Assembly: GCF_001938985.1 (NCBI RefSeq)
Contig: NZ_MKIN01000019.1
Span: 1-64,000, forward strand
Source of the DNA: Gillisella taibaishanensis
Lineage (GTDB): Bacteria > Pseudomonadota > Alphaproteobacteria > Rhizobiales > Rhizobiaceae
Length of the DNA: 64,000 bases
Direction: 5' to 3'
Shown: piece after piece, positions 40,623 to 50,317 of the stretch
Layout: every line of letters begins with the position of its first letter
Numbering within the stretch: position 1 is the first letter of the stretch
Program-made: the position numbers and the translations under genes
The notes under the pieces: generated by a model
Database searches by the model: none
What the model saw: the letters and a program-made list of their open reading frames with translations, nothing else
Told to the model about the DNA's origin: nothing

Positions 40623-43600
40623 GTGACGACCGAATCTTTACCCGCCGCAGCCGATCTCACCTGGCTTTCCGATCCGCAAATCTTTGCCATCGGCCGTCTT
40701 CCCGCCATCTCAGATCATGTCGTCTTTCCAGATGCCAGCTCAGCCCTGGCCGGCATAGCCTCACCGCTGCGCCAGAGCCTCGACGGAACCTGGCAATTCG
40801 TGTCAGCGCTGTCAGCAGCCGAGCGGCCAGAGGGCTTCCATCGCCCAGATTTCGACCGCAGCGGTTTCGGTACGATTGACGTCCCCGGCGCGATGCAGTT
40901 GCAGGGCCACGGCCACCCGCAATACGTCAATATCCAATATCCCTGGGACGGCCATGAGGCACTCGATCTTGGCGAAGCCGCGAAAGCCAATCGGGTCGGC
41001 TGCTATATCAGGACCTTTACGCTGGCGCCCGAGCTTGCCGGCCATCGGACCATCCTGACCTTCGAAGGTGTAGAAACTGCCTTCTATGTCTGGCTAAACG
41101 GCCGCTTTATCGGTTATGCCGAAGACAGCTTTACCCCCTCGCGCTTCGACGTGACCGATGCCCTCGTGAACGGCGAAAACCTGCTTGCCGTCGAAGTCTA
41201 TCATCGCTCGTCCGGCGCCTGGCTGGAAGATCAGGATTTTTGGCGCCTGTCCGGCATCATGCGGCCAGTACGGCTCGAAGCCTGGCCGGCGCTGCATATC
41301 CGCGACCTGTTCGTTACCACGGATCTTGCCGATGACTTCAAAAGCGCCTCGCTGCGCTTGCGCTTGGCACTCGACCTGCCCGAAGCGGCGAAAGCCACTC
41401 TCGCCGCCACGCTCTACGCCCCTGATGGGACGGAAGTCGTCTCGGCCACCTTTGATGCCGCCGGTGAGATGGATGTCGCGCTCGCCGTCGATGCGCCGCA
41501 TCTGTGGAGCGCCGAAGCGCCGCATCTCTACCGCTTGCTGCTGACGCTCAATGACGGCACCGGCAAGACGGTCGAAGCCGTGCCGCAGACCGTCGGCTTC
41601 CGCCGGTTCGAAATGCGCGACGGACTGATGCGCCTCAATGGCGAGCGCATCGTGTTCAAGGGCATCAACCGCCACGATTTCCACCCCCGGCGCGGCCGCT
41701 CCGTGACCGTGGAAGACATGCTCTGGGACGTGCTGTTCTTCAAGCGCAACAATTTCAATGCAGTTCGCACCAGCCACTACCCGAACCGCAGCGAATTCTA
41801 CGCGCTCTGCGACGAGCATGGCCTCTATGTGATCGACGAGACGAACCTCGAGACCCACGGCACCTGGGCTGTAGAAGAGCGGGACTTGGACAAGGTTCTG
41901 CCTGGCGACCGGGCTGAATGGCGTCCCGCCGTTCTCGACCGTGCCACCAATATGCTGGAGCGCGACAAGAATCATCCGTGTGTGCTGATCTGGTCCTGCG
42001 GCAACGAAAGCTTCGGCGGCAGCGTTATTGCCGACATGGCCGACTGGTTCCGCAATCGTGATCCCTCACGCCTCGTGCATTACGAGGGCGTGTTCAATGA
42101 CCGCCGCTACGATGCGCGCTCAAGCGATATGGAAAGCCGCATGTATGCGCGACCGCAGGCGGTCGAGGACTATCTGCGCAGCAATCCGTCCAAGCCGTTC
42201 GTCTCCTGCGAATATACCCATGCCATGGGCAATTCCTGCGGCGGCATGCATCTCTATACCGACCTCACCTACCGTTATGAGCAGTGCCAGGGCGGCTTCA
42301 TCTGGGAATATATCGAGCAGGCCTTCTATGGCCCCCGACCCGATGGCAGCGAAGGCTTGCTGTTTGGCGGCGATTTCGGCGACCGGCCGACCGATTACAG
42401 CTTCTGCTGCGACGGCATCGTTACTGCCGACAGGCAGTTGACGCCGAAAGTGCAGGAAATCAAAGCGCTCTACCAACCGGCCCGACTGCTGCCGGATCGC
42501 CACGGCGTCAAGATCCTCAACGACAACCTATTCGTCTCGCTTGAGGCGCTCTACCTCGATTATCAATTACTGAAGGACGGCGTTGTTGTCGCCTCCGGCC
42601 GTGAAGATGTGGATGTCGCGCCCCAGGATCAGGCCACGCTGCGCCTGTCGCTGCCGGCAACGGAAGCCGCTGGCGAATATAGCCTGCAATGCTCGCTGCG
42701 CGAACGTCACGACCGGGCCTGGGCGCCTGCAGGTCATGAAGTCGCCTTCGGTGAACATGTCTGGACCATCACAGGCGAACAGCCGAAGCCGGTTGCACGA
42801 CCGCTGACGCGGGTGGAAGGCGGTTACAATCTCGGGATTTCCGATGGCGAGAGCCGTACCCTGTTCTGCCGCCGTTTTGGCGGCCCGGTTTCGCTGGTCA
42901 ATGCGGCTGGCGTCGAATTCCTTGAACGGCCCCCGCAGCCGACCTTCTGGCGGGCACCAACGGACAACGATCGAGGTGCTGGCTTCGGCGCCAAATTCGG
43001 CACATGGCGTCGGGCAAGCCTCGATCATACCCAGGCATCCTACGCCTATCGCGACACCGGCATCGACTATCGCTTTGCCATCCCTGACGGCTCCGAGCAG
43101 GTCAGCGTCTCCTATCGATACGAAGCAGATGGCGCCATTCTGGTGACCGCCCATTGGCCAGGCGACAGCAAGCTGCCTTCGCCGCCGCTGTTCGGCCTTG
43201 CCATTCCCATGCCGAAGACCTTCGACCGGTTCCGCTATTACGGGCTGGGGCCGGAAGAAAACCATGCCGACCGTCTCCATGGCGCCCGGCTGGGGATTTA
43301 TGAGCGGGCGGTGGCGGACAATGTCACGCCCTATGTCATCCCGCAGGAATCCGGCAACCGGACCGGCGTGCGCTGGGCAGAGCTGTTCGACGCCCAAGGC
43401 AACCGGCTGCGTTTCGAGGCGGTGGATATGCCGTTCGAGCTGGGCGTATCGCCTTACACCGCCTTCCAGCTGGAGGCGGCGGCCCGGCCTTACGACCTGC
43501 CGGCCGCAAACCGTACCATCGTGACGCTGATGGCCCGGCAGATGGGCGTCGGCGGCGACGACAGCTGGGGCGCGCTACCACACCCAGCCTATATGATCGA

Positions 43601-43649
43601 GCCGGGCGAAGCGCTGACGCTGAGCGTAAGGATCAGGTTGATGGAGTGA
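40623..43649 (+). CDS. lacZ: Beta-galactosidase, glycoside hydrolase family 2
   Basis: 1008 residues with the five-domain layout of LacZ. The acid/base Glu462 lies in W-S-C-G-N-E-S and the nucleophile Glu530 in S-C-E-Y-T-H-A-M-G-N-S. N-R-H-D-F-H-P is also present, and the C-terminal small-chain domain (R-A-P-T-D-N-D) is complete. It hydrolyses beta-D-galactosides in the cytoplasm. GTG 40623 with GGGAGGG upstream is the start. No lac permease or regulator is adjacent. The gene ends overlapping the convergent amidohydrolase by 17 bp. Confidence 0.95.
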   Translation: MTTESLPAAADLTWLSDPQIFAIGRLPAISDHVVFPDASSALAGIASPLRQSLDGTWQFVSALSAAERPEGFHRPDFDRSGFGTIDVPGAMQLQGHGHPQYVNIQYPWDGHEALDLGEAAKANRVGCYIRTFTLAPELAGHRTILTFEGVETAFYVWLNGRFIGYAEDSFTPSRFDVTDALVNGENLLAVEVYHRSSGAWLEDQDFWRLSGIMRPVRLEAWPALHIRDLFVTTDLADDFKSASLRLRLALDLPEAAKATLAATLYAPDGTEVVSATFDAAGEMDVALAVDAPHLWSAEAPHLYRLLLTLNDGTGKTVEAVPQTVGFRRFEMRDGLMRLNGERIVFKGINRHDFHPRRGRSVTVEDMLWDVLFFKRNNFNAVRTSHYPNRSEFYALCDEHGLYVIDETNLETHGTWAVEERDLDKVLPGDRAEWRPAVLDRATNMLERDKNHPCVLIWSCGNESFGGSVIADMADWFRNRDPSRLVHYEGVFNDRRYDARSSDMESRMYARPQAVEDYLRSNPSKPFVSCEYTHAMGNSCGGMHLYTDLTYRYEQCQGGFIWEYIEQAFYGPRPDGSEGLLFGGDFGDRPTDYSFCCDGIVTADRQLTPKVQEIKALYQPARLLPDRHGVKILNDNLFVSLEALYLDYQLLKDGVVVASGREDVDVAPQDQATLRLSLPATEAAGEYSLQCSLRERHDRAWAPAGHEVAFGEHVWTITGEQPKPVARPLTRVEGGYNLGISDGESRTLFCRRFGGPVSLVNAAGVEFLERPPQPTFWRAPTDNDRGAGFGAKFGTWRRASLDHTQASYAYRDTGIDYRFAIPDGSEQVSVSYRYEADGAILVTAHWPGDSKLPSPPLFGLAIPMPKTFDRFRYYGLGPEENHADRLHGARLGIYERAVADNVTPYVIPQESGNRTGVRWAELFDAQGNRLRFEAVDMPFELGVSPYTAFQLEAAARPYDLPAANRTIVTLMARQMGVGGDDSWGALPHPAYMIEPGEALTLSVRIRLME

Positions 43650-45000
43650 GCTGCGCGGACGTTAGTTCGATCTCCCGGTAGGAAGGCAGCGCCACATCGC
43701 TGATCTTGCCGGCCCGCACAATCGTCCGGTCGGATTGCGGCCGGGCGATGACCTGGTCCATGCTCCAGGCTTCAAAGATCATCAGATCGGCGCGGCATCC
43801 CGCGCCGATCGTGCCGGCCTCAAGTCCCGTCATCGCGGCCGGTTCAATCGTCGCCAGCGCGACGGCATCGTCATAGGGATGGTCGAGATGCAGGATGCGC
43901 ACCGATTGGCGCCAAGTATCGACCATGTCATGATCGCCATAGGCGAAGAACGGATCGCGGCAATTGTCGCCGGCGACAGCGACGCCAACGCCAGCGGCCC
44001 GCAGTTCCTTGACCGGCGTTACGCCGCGCCAGCGCGGGGTCACACCCTGTTCCCGGCCCTGGAGATAGAGGTTGACGGTCGGTAGCGTCACGATGCCGAT
44101 TCCGGCATCTGCGAGCAGCGCGATACGTTCGCGGATTTCGGCGTCACTCATCAGCGCCAGCGAACAGCAATGGCCGCAGGTGACCCTACCCTCGTAGTTG
44201 TGGCGGATTGCGGCGCGTGCGACATGGGGCAGCGCATCCGCCCTGGCGGCTTCATCAACATGCAGATCGATATCAAGATCCCGCTCCCGCGCCAACAGAA
44301 ACAAGGCATCGAGCAGTACATCGATATCCTCGAGCCCACTGCCATGGGTGCCGCCTGATGCACGAGTAACGCCACCAAGCAATCCGCCCTGCTTAGCGAT
44401 TAGATCGGCCAATTCACGGCCATGATCAGTGCGATAGGCATCAAGCGGCACGAGACCGACCGCCTGCAGCGCGATCCGTTTGGCCCAACGCGCCTGAATT
44501 TCAGAAAACGCGGTCCAGGTAGTCTCAGCCTGCCCCGCATGGCTGTCGAGATGGGTGCGGATTGCTGCGACACCATGGGCTTCGGCACATGCCAGGCCAA
44601 ATTCCATGCGTCGAATGAGATCGTCGTGTCGCCAGTGGGCAAGCCGGTCGGCCGTCGTCGCGGCCCGCGCACTCGGATGGGTGCCACCGGAAACCGGAGC
44701 GCGACCGACTGTATGGCCTTTGTCGAGATGGACATGCATGTCGATCAACAGTGGCCACAGATGGCGTCCTTCCAGATCTAGTCCATCATCAGCAGGACCG
44801 GACCCGGCCGGTCGCACGCCCGCGATCTGGCCATTGTCTATCAGGAGATCGATCATAGCGCAGCCGTCGCGGTCCAGCGAAGTCCCCTTGGGAAGACCAT
44901 CCACCAGGCAGACGAGCGGAACACGGGCGCGGCTGAGCCAAGCGCGACCATAACCAGTCAAAACGGAACGCGCCCTGGCGCGAAAGGCTGTGTCACTCAT
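43633..45000 (-). CDS. Cytosine deaminase-like amidohydrolase
   Basis: About 455 residues of the metal-dependent amidohydrolase superfamily. H-V-H-L-D-K is the first metal motif, H-L-D-S-H and D-L-H-V-D-E follow, then C-G-H-C-C and G-D-N-C-R-D-P as in CodA-type deaminases. It would deaminate or hydrolyse a pyrimidine-like or other N-heterocyclic ring. ATG 45000 (MSDTAFRARA) is chosen. It closes a minus-strand run with a LysR gene, a 2-oxoglutarate dioxygenase and an NMT1-type importer, which suggests a salvage or catabolic role for the imported compound. Confidence 0.88.
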   Translation of the reverse strand: MSDTAFRARARSVLTGYGRAWLSRARVPLVCLVDGLPKGTSLDRDGCAMIDLLIDNGQIAGVRPAGSGPADDGLDLEGRHLWPLLIDMHVHLDKGHTVGRAPVSGGTHPSARAATTADRLAHWRHDDLIRRMEFGLACAEAHGVAAIRTHLDSHAGQAETTWTAFSEIQARWAKRIALQAVGLVPLDAYRTDHGRELADLIAKQGGLLGGVTRASGGTHGSGLEDIDVLLDALFLLARERDLDIDLHVDEAARADALPHVARAAIRHNYEGRVTCGHCCSLALMSDAEIRERIALLADAGIGIVTLPTVNLYLQGREQGVTPRWRGVTPVKELRAAGVGVAVAGDNCRDPFFAYGDHDMVDTWRQSVRILHLDHPYDDAVALATIEPAAMTGLEAGTIGAGCRADLMIFEAWSMDQVIARPQSDRTIVRAGKISDVALPSYREIELTSAQLTPST

Positions 45001-45048
45001 TGCAGATCTCGATTTCGGGGTAAGCACAGGATGGGTCAGGCGGCAGAA

Positions 45049-45954
45049 TCAGCTAATTTCCTCTCCGCCGCTCAGCTTCTCCTGAACATAATGCATAAAG
45101 TGGCTGACAGCCGGCGAAAGCGAGCCGCGTGCCCGGTGAAGAACATTCAGCCTTTGTAGGCCTGCCGATCCACTCAAGGGGATGAAAACCAGGTCTCCGC
45201 TTTGCAACTCCCTGCCGACATCGACCCTGTTCAAGAACGTCACATGCGGCGCGGTCTGCACCAGCCGCTTCATCAGTTCCATCGAATTGGTTTCGACGAC
45301 AGGCGTGAGTTCGGCCTGCACGGGCGTCAGGTTTTCAACGACGTCGCGCAGCGACAGGCTCCGATCCGCGAGAACCAGCGGATAGGAAAGGCAATCGGCA
45401 ATGCGCACGCTCTTGCGAGTGGCAAGCGGATGGTCGGGTGCCACGACCGCACCAAGCGGATGCATGAACTCGGCCGCTCTTTGCAGCCGGTTATCGTCAG
45501 GCATGTTATAGGCGACGGCCAAATCAGCGGCACCCGTTGCCACCATGTCGCAGACGGATGCGCGATCACCGACCATAATCCGCAGGCTGACCTGCGGCAC
45601 GTCTGCCCGATAGCCGGCAAGAATGTCGGCCAGCCGGCCGGCCGCCAGCGTCGCCATGGTGGCAATTACCACATGTCCACGGCTGAGGCCGCGCAGCGAC
45701 TGAATTTGAAGCCGCATTGCCTCGTGTGCCTTCAGCGTTTCGCGGATATGGGCAATCAGGATTTCGCCGGAACTGGTCAGTTTCAGCCCGCGCGACAGCC
45801 GCTCGAAGATCGGCGCATTCAGCTCCTGCTCGAGCTCCAGAATATAGCGGTTGATGGCAGAGGCCGCCACATTCAGCACCTTGGCTGCCTTGCGGATCGA
45901 GCCCTGCCGGGCCGTTTCGTCGATATAGCGCAAGGCGCGGCCATGTAGCATCAT
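45049..45954 (-). CDS. LysR family transcriptional regulator
   Basis: About 301 residues: N-terminal HTH (R-A-L-R-Y-I-D-E-T-A-R-Q-G-S-I-R-K-A-A-K-V-L) and an effector domain with D-L-A-V-A-Y-N-M-P. The tandem ATGs at 45954/45951 are the probable start; a 47-residue extension to 46095 has no HTH features. The gene is inside the operon and in its direction, between the dioxygenase and amidohydrolase genes, so it probably regulates its own operon. Confidence 0.88.
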   Translation of the reverse strand: MMLHGRALRYIDETARQGSIRKAAKVLNVAASAINRYILELEQELNAPIFERLSRGLKLTSSGEILIAHIRETLKAHEAMRLQIQSLRGLSRGHVVIATMATLAAGRLADILAGYRADVPQVSLRIMVGDRASVCDMVATGAADLAVAYNMPDDNRLQRAAEFMHPLGAVVAPDHPLATRKSVRIADCLSYPLVLADRSLSLRDVVENLTPVQAELTPVVETNSMELMKRLVQTAPHVTFLNRVDVGRELQSGDLVFIPLSGSAGLQRLNVLHRARGSLSPAVSHFMHYVQEKLSGGEEIS

Positions 45955-46097
45955 CGTCCCCGTCGAGGGAAAGGGGCGCTCGCCCCTTTCTCCGATGTCC
46001 GGCCGGACGGCATTCTTGCGAACGCCGTGCGGTCGGGGCTGTTCCGGGGCCAGGATGACATTGCGGTTCAGCCGGTTCAACATCATTCGGTCCAAAA

Positions 46098-47087
46098 TTA
46101 TTTTCGGGCAAAATTGGCGTTGATGCGCTGGGTCAGGTAATCGCCAGCGGTGATCGGCTCATATTTGCCGAGCGGCCCTTGCATGACAGCATCACGGTTG
46201 GCCTGGCAGAAGAAGGGCAGCGACAACCGCCGGCCAAGATATTCGCCCGGACGAGGCATGCGCACACGGTGCAGCGTCGATTGCAACTGATCGTCGGACC
46301 AGCGCATCAGCATGTCGCCGATATTGCAGGTGATATAGCCGTTCTGCGGCGGCACATCAGTCCATTCGCCCGATGCGGCATCCTTGCCGGGGCAAACCTG
46401 CAGGCCGCCTTCACCTTCCTTCTGATGCAGAATGGTCAGGCAGTCGAAGTCCGAATGGGCGCCCGCCCGCCAGAATTCGAAATCCTCCGGCTTGGCATTT
46501 TCCATAGACATATAATGGATCAACCGCTGGGTGGACTGATACTGGTCGGAGGCCTGATCATGAGCCTTGGTGAAGAAGTCCTTCGCGAAGCCCATCTTGA
46601 TTGCAAAGCAGGAGAGGATGCGCATGCCGAGTTCCCAGTTCTGGCGCTCGAACCGCAGCATCTTTTCCTTGAAGTCAGGCAGTTCCGCCTCGCTCGGCCA
46701 CAGGCCGTCCATCATCGGACGGGTGATCTGATAGCTTTCCTTGTTGTCAGGCGTACCGGTCGAAGGCCGCACCTGCGCCTTGAATTCCCAGCCGGCATTA
46801 GTGCCCTTCGGCATCGGGTATTGGCTCTTCACCTCTGCAGGTAATTCGAAGAAGGACCAAGCGGTGTCGAAAGCCGCGTCGATATCGGCCTGGGCAATGC
46901 CGTGGTTATAGACCTGGAAAAAGCCGATATCGATGGAAGCCTCCCACAATTGATCAGCAATCTCGCCCTTTCGGTTGTCGAAATCGGCGAGATCGATAAC
47001 CGGCACTTCGCGCTCGACGGTCTTGCCGACGCCGCCGATGGTGGTTTCCTTGTTCAACTCGGCAAGACTATAGGTCTGCATGGTCAT
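46098..47087 (-). CDS. 2-oxoglutarate/Fe(II) dioxygenase (isopenicillin N synthase-like)
   Basis: 329 residues with the N-terminal V-P-V-I-D-L-A-D-F segment and the iron ligands His211 and Asp213 (A-H-S-D-F-D) and His273 (S-T-L-H-R-V). The 2-oxoglutarate Arg is in R-R-L-S-L-P-F-F. Members hydroxylate or demethylate small molecules, including thymine in thymine hydroxylase. Between an importer and an amidohydrolase it may oxidise the imported ring before hydrolysis. Confidence 0.9.
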   Translation of the reverse strand: MTMQTYSLAELNKETTIGGVGKTVEREVPVIDLADFDNRKGEIADQLWEASIDIGFFQVYNHGIAQADIDAAFDTAWSFFELPAEVKSQYPMPKGTNAGWEFKAQVRPSTGTPDNKESYQITRPMMDGLWPSEAELPDFKEKMLRFERQNWELGMRILSCFAIKMGFAKDFFTKAHDQASDQYQSTQRLIHYMSMENAKPEDFEFWRAGAHSDFDCLTILHQKEGEGGLQVCPGKDAASGEWTDVPPQNGYITCNIGDMLMRWSDDQLQSTLHRVRMPRPGEYLGRRLSLPFFCQANRDAVMQGPLGKYEPITAGDYLTQRINANFARK

Positions 47088-47195
47088 GGCATTCTCCTTG
47101 AGGTTGGGCCGTTACGGCCGTTGAGGAGCAATGTCCGGGAACACCCGACTGCTTCTACTCCGGGAAATCATGAGCTCAGCCGCTTTTCAGCAGGC

Positions 47196-48035
47196 TCATT
47201 TCGGTAAACTCCAGGGAAACAGCAGTTTCTGCACCAGCAGAACCGCCTGAAACAGGATGAGCGACAGCGCCGCCAGCACGAACAGCCCGGCCCAGGCCTG
47301 CGGCAGTTTGAACAGCGATGTCGAAAACTGGATGAAATAGCCGATACCTGCTTCCGAGGCGCAGAATTCGGCAACGACGGCACCGATCACCGAAAGCGTC
47401 ACCGAAATCTTCAGGGCCGAGAAGATATAAGGCACGGCGAAGGGCAGCCGGATCTGGGTCATCTCGCGAAAAGCCGGCGCCCTCAGGCTGCGCGACAGCT
47501 CGATCAACTCCGGCGGCGTCGCGGCAAGCCCGGTCGCGGTCGACACGACAAGCGGAAAGAAGGTGATGAGACAGGTGATCACCACGCGCGGCGCGTCGCC
47601 CGCACCAAGCACGACAATGATGATCGGCGCCACCGCCACGACCGGGGTGGACTGGATGATAACCAGCAGCGGATAGAGCGTCTTCGATAGAAGCGGCGAG
47701 CGCATCATCACAATGGCCAAGGGTATGGCGATCAGGATCGACAGGACATAGCCGATCATCGCCACCCGCAGCGTTGCCCAGAGATGCCCGCTCCAGCGTC
47801 CCAGCCCGATGCCGGAGAAGGCATTGAAGATCGAAGACGGCGAGGGCAGCAGATAGGACGGGACAGCAAACAGCCGCACCGCCAATTCCCACAGCAGGAT
47901 GACGACCACCAGCGACAGGATGGCGGCAACACCCGGTACATCCATGAGCCAGCGCAAAAGTGCCCGCAGGCCCACCATCGCGTTAGGCCGCCTGGCGGTT
48001 GAGGAGGAGGTCACGGAGATAAGCGGTAAGCTCAT
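47196..48035 (-). CDS. ABC transporter permease (SsuC/TauC type)
   Basis: About 279 residues with six membrane helices and a binding-protein-dependent permease loop E-L-S-R-S-L-R-A-P-A-F-R-E near 185. It partners the ATPase and binding protein encoded just upstream. ATG 48035 (MSLPLISV) overlaps the ATPase gene by 53 bp; ATG 47978 would begin right after it with AGGCGG upstream. Family members carry sulfonates, nitrate, pyrimidines and similar anions or rings. Confidence 0.9.
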   Translation of the reverse strand: MSLPLISVTSSSTARRPNAMVGLRALLRWLMDVPGVAAILSLVVVILLWELAVRLFAVPSYLLPSPSSIFNAFSGIGLGRWSGHLWATLRVAMIGYVLSILIAIPLAIVMMRSPLLSKTLYPLLVIIQSTPVVAVAPIIIVVLGAGDAPRVVITCLITFFPLVVSTATGLAATPPELIELSRSLRAPAFREMTQIRLPFAVPYIFSALKISVTLSVIGAVVAEFCASEAGIGYFIQFSTSLFKLPQAWAGLFVLAALSLILFQAVLLVQKLLFPWSLPK

Positions 48036-48756
48036 GGATGGCTCTCTCATTGGCGGTTTCGGGTCCACGCGGGCGGCAAACTGGCACAGGCACGTCGGTC
48101 AGAACAGTGCCTGGCCGGCCGGTCATGACGAGAACACGGTCGGCCAGCAGGGCTGCCTCACTGACGGAATGAGTGATGAAAACAACCGTCTTCGGCCGCT
48201 CGGAAAAGATCCGCAGCAGATCGAAACCCATCACTTCCCGGGTGAGGGCGTCGAGCGCCGAAAAGGGCTCGTCCATCAACAGGATATCCGGGTCCATCAA
48301 CAAAGCACGGGCAATGCCGACCCGCTGCTGCATGCCGCCGGACAATTCGTCCGGCATACGGCGGGCAGAGCTTTCCAGCCCCACCATGGCCAGTAGATCA
48401 CGCGCCCTCTCCCGCTCCTGCGCACTTACCCTGCCGTGCTTGTGGCGGGCCGGAAACAGCACATTGTCCTCCACATCAGCCCAGGGCAGCAGCGTCGGCT
48501 TCTGGAAGACGATGCCGATATCGTCACGCGGTTCGGTAACCGGATGGCCGAAGACCTGAAGCGAGCCAACGGTCGGAGCGAGCAGTCCGGCAATCATCCG
48601 CAGAAGCGTCGATTTTCCGCAACCAGATGGCCCGAGAATGGCCAGGAATTCGTGCCGGCCGACCTCGAAGCTGACATTGCGTAACGCTTCGGTCGGTCCG
48701 GACCGAGTGATGAAGGTCTGGCCGAGCCGATCGAAGCGAATGGCGGGAACGGTCAT
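47983..48756 (-). CDS. ABC transporter ATP-binding protein (SsuB/TauB type)
   Basis: 257 residues with Walker A G-P-S-G-C-G-K-S-T, a Q-loop V-F-Q-K-P-T-L-L-P-W, signature L-S-G-G-M-Q-Q-R and Walker B I-L-L-M-D-E-P-F. It powers the importer together with the overlapping permease gene. Its start follows the binding-protein stop by 5 bp. Confidence 0.93.
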   Translation of the reverse strand: MTVPAIRFDRLGQTFITRSGPTEALRNVSFEVGRHEFLAILGPSGCGKSTLLRMIAGLLAPTVGSLQVFGHPVTEPRDDIGIVFQKPTLLPWADVEDNVLFPARHKHGRVSAQERERARDLLAMVGLESSARRMPDELSGGMQQRVGIARALLMDPDILLMDEPFSALDALTREVMGFDLLRIFSERPKTVVFITHSVSEAALLADRVLVMTGRPGTVLTDVPVPVCRPRGPETANERAIHELTAYLRDLLLNRQAA

Positions 48757-48761
48757 CGCCC

Positions 48762-49766
48762 TTACTCCGTCGGAGTGAAGCTACGGTTGACCACGGTTTC
48801 CGCATCAAGCTTGGCCGAGTCAATGCCCTGCGCGGCAGCAACGCGGCGCCAGGTCTCGGCGAGCCGCTTCGGCTCAAACACACCGAGGCCGTCCTTGGTG
48901 GTAACGTCATTGAAGATCAGCGGCAGCGTGTCGTTGATCGAGCCTTTGACGTCTTCGGATCCCAGTTCCGGCACCACGGCCGTCACATCTGTCGCGGCGG
49001 CGTCCGGATTGCTGCGGGTAAACTCTATCGACTTCTTATAGGCCTCGATAAAGCGCTTTGCGACGTCAGGCCGCTTGGCCAGAAAGTCATCGCCAGCGAT
49101 CAAGGATGCGGAATAAAGTTCCAGACCAGCCGCTGACCAGGGAAGTGCGACGATTTCCTTTCCAGCCTGCTTGGCCTGATTGGAATAGCGGGTGAAATCG
49201 GTCATCCAGGCGATGATGCCATCGGCATTGCCGGTCATCAGCATCGGCCCCAGCGCGCCGGGATCGGCCTTGATCAGCTTGACAGCGGACGGATCGATCG
49301 ACTGATCCTTCAGCACCAGCGGCAGATAAACGTTGGACGAGGTGAAGGGCGAGGTGGCGATGGTCTTGCCCTTGACGTCGGCGACACTGGCAATCGGCCC
49401 ACCCTTCAAGACGTAGAAGGCGTGCGGCCCCTTGTTGAACACCGAGAGCACCGCCGTGACCTTGACGCCCTCATTGGCCTTTGCAGCCATCAGGGCACCG
49501 ATGTCGGAGACGCCGATATCCGAAGAGCCAGCCGCCAGTTTTGAAATCGCCTCGGTGGAACCGCGGCCGGAAGCAACCGTCACATCGAGACCGGCGTCAC
49601 GACAGAAGCCGTGGTGAATGCAGACATAGATCGGCGCCTTGTCGCCGCCAGGCAACCAGTCCAGCTGGAAGACGACCTTGTCGGCGGCTAGGGCCTGGCC
49701 AGAGGCGACAGCCAGGGAAGACAGGCCGACAGTGAACAATGCAGACGCAAGCTTACGACGAAACAT
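48762..49766 (-). CDS. ABC substrate-binding protein (NMT1/SsuA family)
   Basis: About 334 residues with a Sec signal peptide ending G-Q-A-L-A-A-D. V-F-Q-L-D-W-L-P-G and the C-I-H-H-G-F segment mark the NMT1/THI5-like periplasmic fold, which binds pyrimidines, sulfonates or related molecules. ATG 49766 (MFRRKL) is chosen. It is the first structural gene of a six-gene minus-strand operon. Confidence 0.9.
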   Translation of the reverse strand: MFRRKLASALFTVGLSSLAVASGQALAADKVVFQLDWLPGGDKAPIYVCIHHGFCRDAGLDVTVASGRGSTEAISKLAAGSSDIGVSDIGALMAAKANEGVKVTAVLSVFNKGPHAFYVLKGGPIASVADVKGKTIATSPFTSSNVYLPLVLKDQSIDPSAVKLIKADPGALGPMLMTGNADGIIAWMTDFTRYSNQAKQAGKEIVALPWSAAGLELYSASLIAGDDFLAKRPDVAKRFIEAYKKSIEFTRSNPDAAATDVTAVVPELGSEDVKGSINDTLPLIFNDVTTKDGLGVFEPKRLAETWRRVAAAQGIDSAKLDAETVVNRSFTPTE

Positions 49767-49956
49767 GGGACAGGTCTCCTGGGCGTGGTGTTCGATTTTC
49801 AAGGACGGGAGAAGTCAGCGGCGGCTCTGGTGACGAGACACGCGAACGGGGCATTTGGCGCAAGGCGAGGGATTGCAGCAGCGCTGTCTGCTCCGCCTGC
49901 GAGGAACTGGCGATCCAGAAGAATTGGTGAAAAGGGCGCAGCATGAGGCTTCTCAT
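49753..49956 (-). CDS. Possible leader peptide overlapping the binding-protein start
   Basis: A small frame from ATG 49956 (M-R-S-L-M-L-R-P-F-H-Q-F-F-W) runs 67 codons and ends 14 bp inside the binding-protein gene. The overlap could couple translation of the two. There is no domain, and it may be fortuitous. Confidence 0.25.
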   Translation of the reverse strand: MRSLMLRPFHQFFWIASSSQAEQTALLQSLALRQMPRSRVSSPEPPLTSPVLENRTPRPGDLSHVSS

Positions 49957-50317
49957 CGACAGGGTGAACCGTCGAGCAATGCCCAGAGCCACCTGACATC
50001 TTATGGGTGAAACCCGCTATGTCTTAAGGCTCAGACCGCTTCTACTCGCTCAGAAATCCTGTCACGGAAGATCACAAGCTGCAAGTAAATTAAACAGTCT
50101 ATATTTATGATGATATTTTGTGCATTCCACGCAGAAGCTGAAGCGAGAGCATTGACGTCACCCGTCCGAGCCCATGTTTTTCAATGGCCTGCATTAACCA
50201 CCCTCTATTGGACGGCAGTCAGCGAAGATGAAAATTTGAGCGTAGCAATAAATAGAACACAAGCAGCGGAAAATTCTGATTTGCCGACGGCAACCAATGC
50301 CGCCGCCGGCACCGACA
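49957..50317. other. Upstream region of the NMT1-type operon
   Basis: Non-coding. It contains GCTTCTACTC (50038-50047) followed by GAAATC (50053-50058). The same pair occurs before the dioxygenase gene at 47151-47160 and 47164-47169. An AT-rich tract at about 50085-50125 may hold the promoter. No other gene is supported. Confidence 0.4.
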
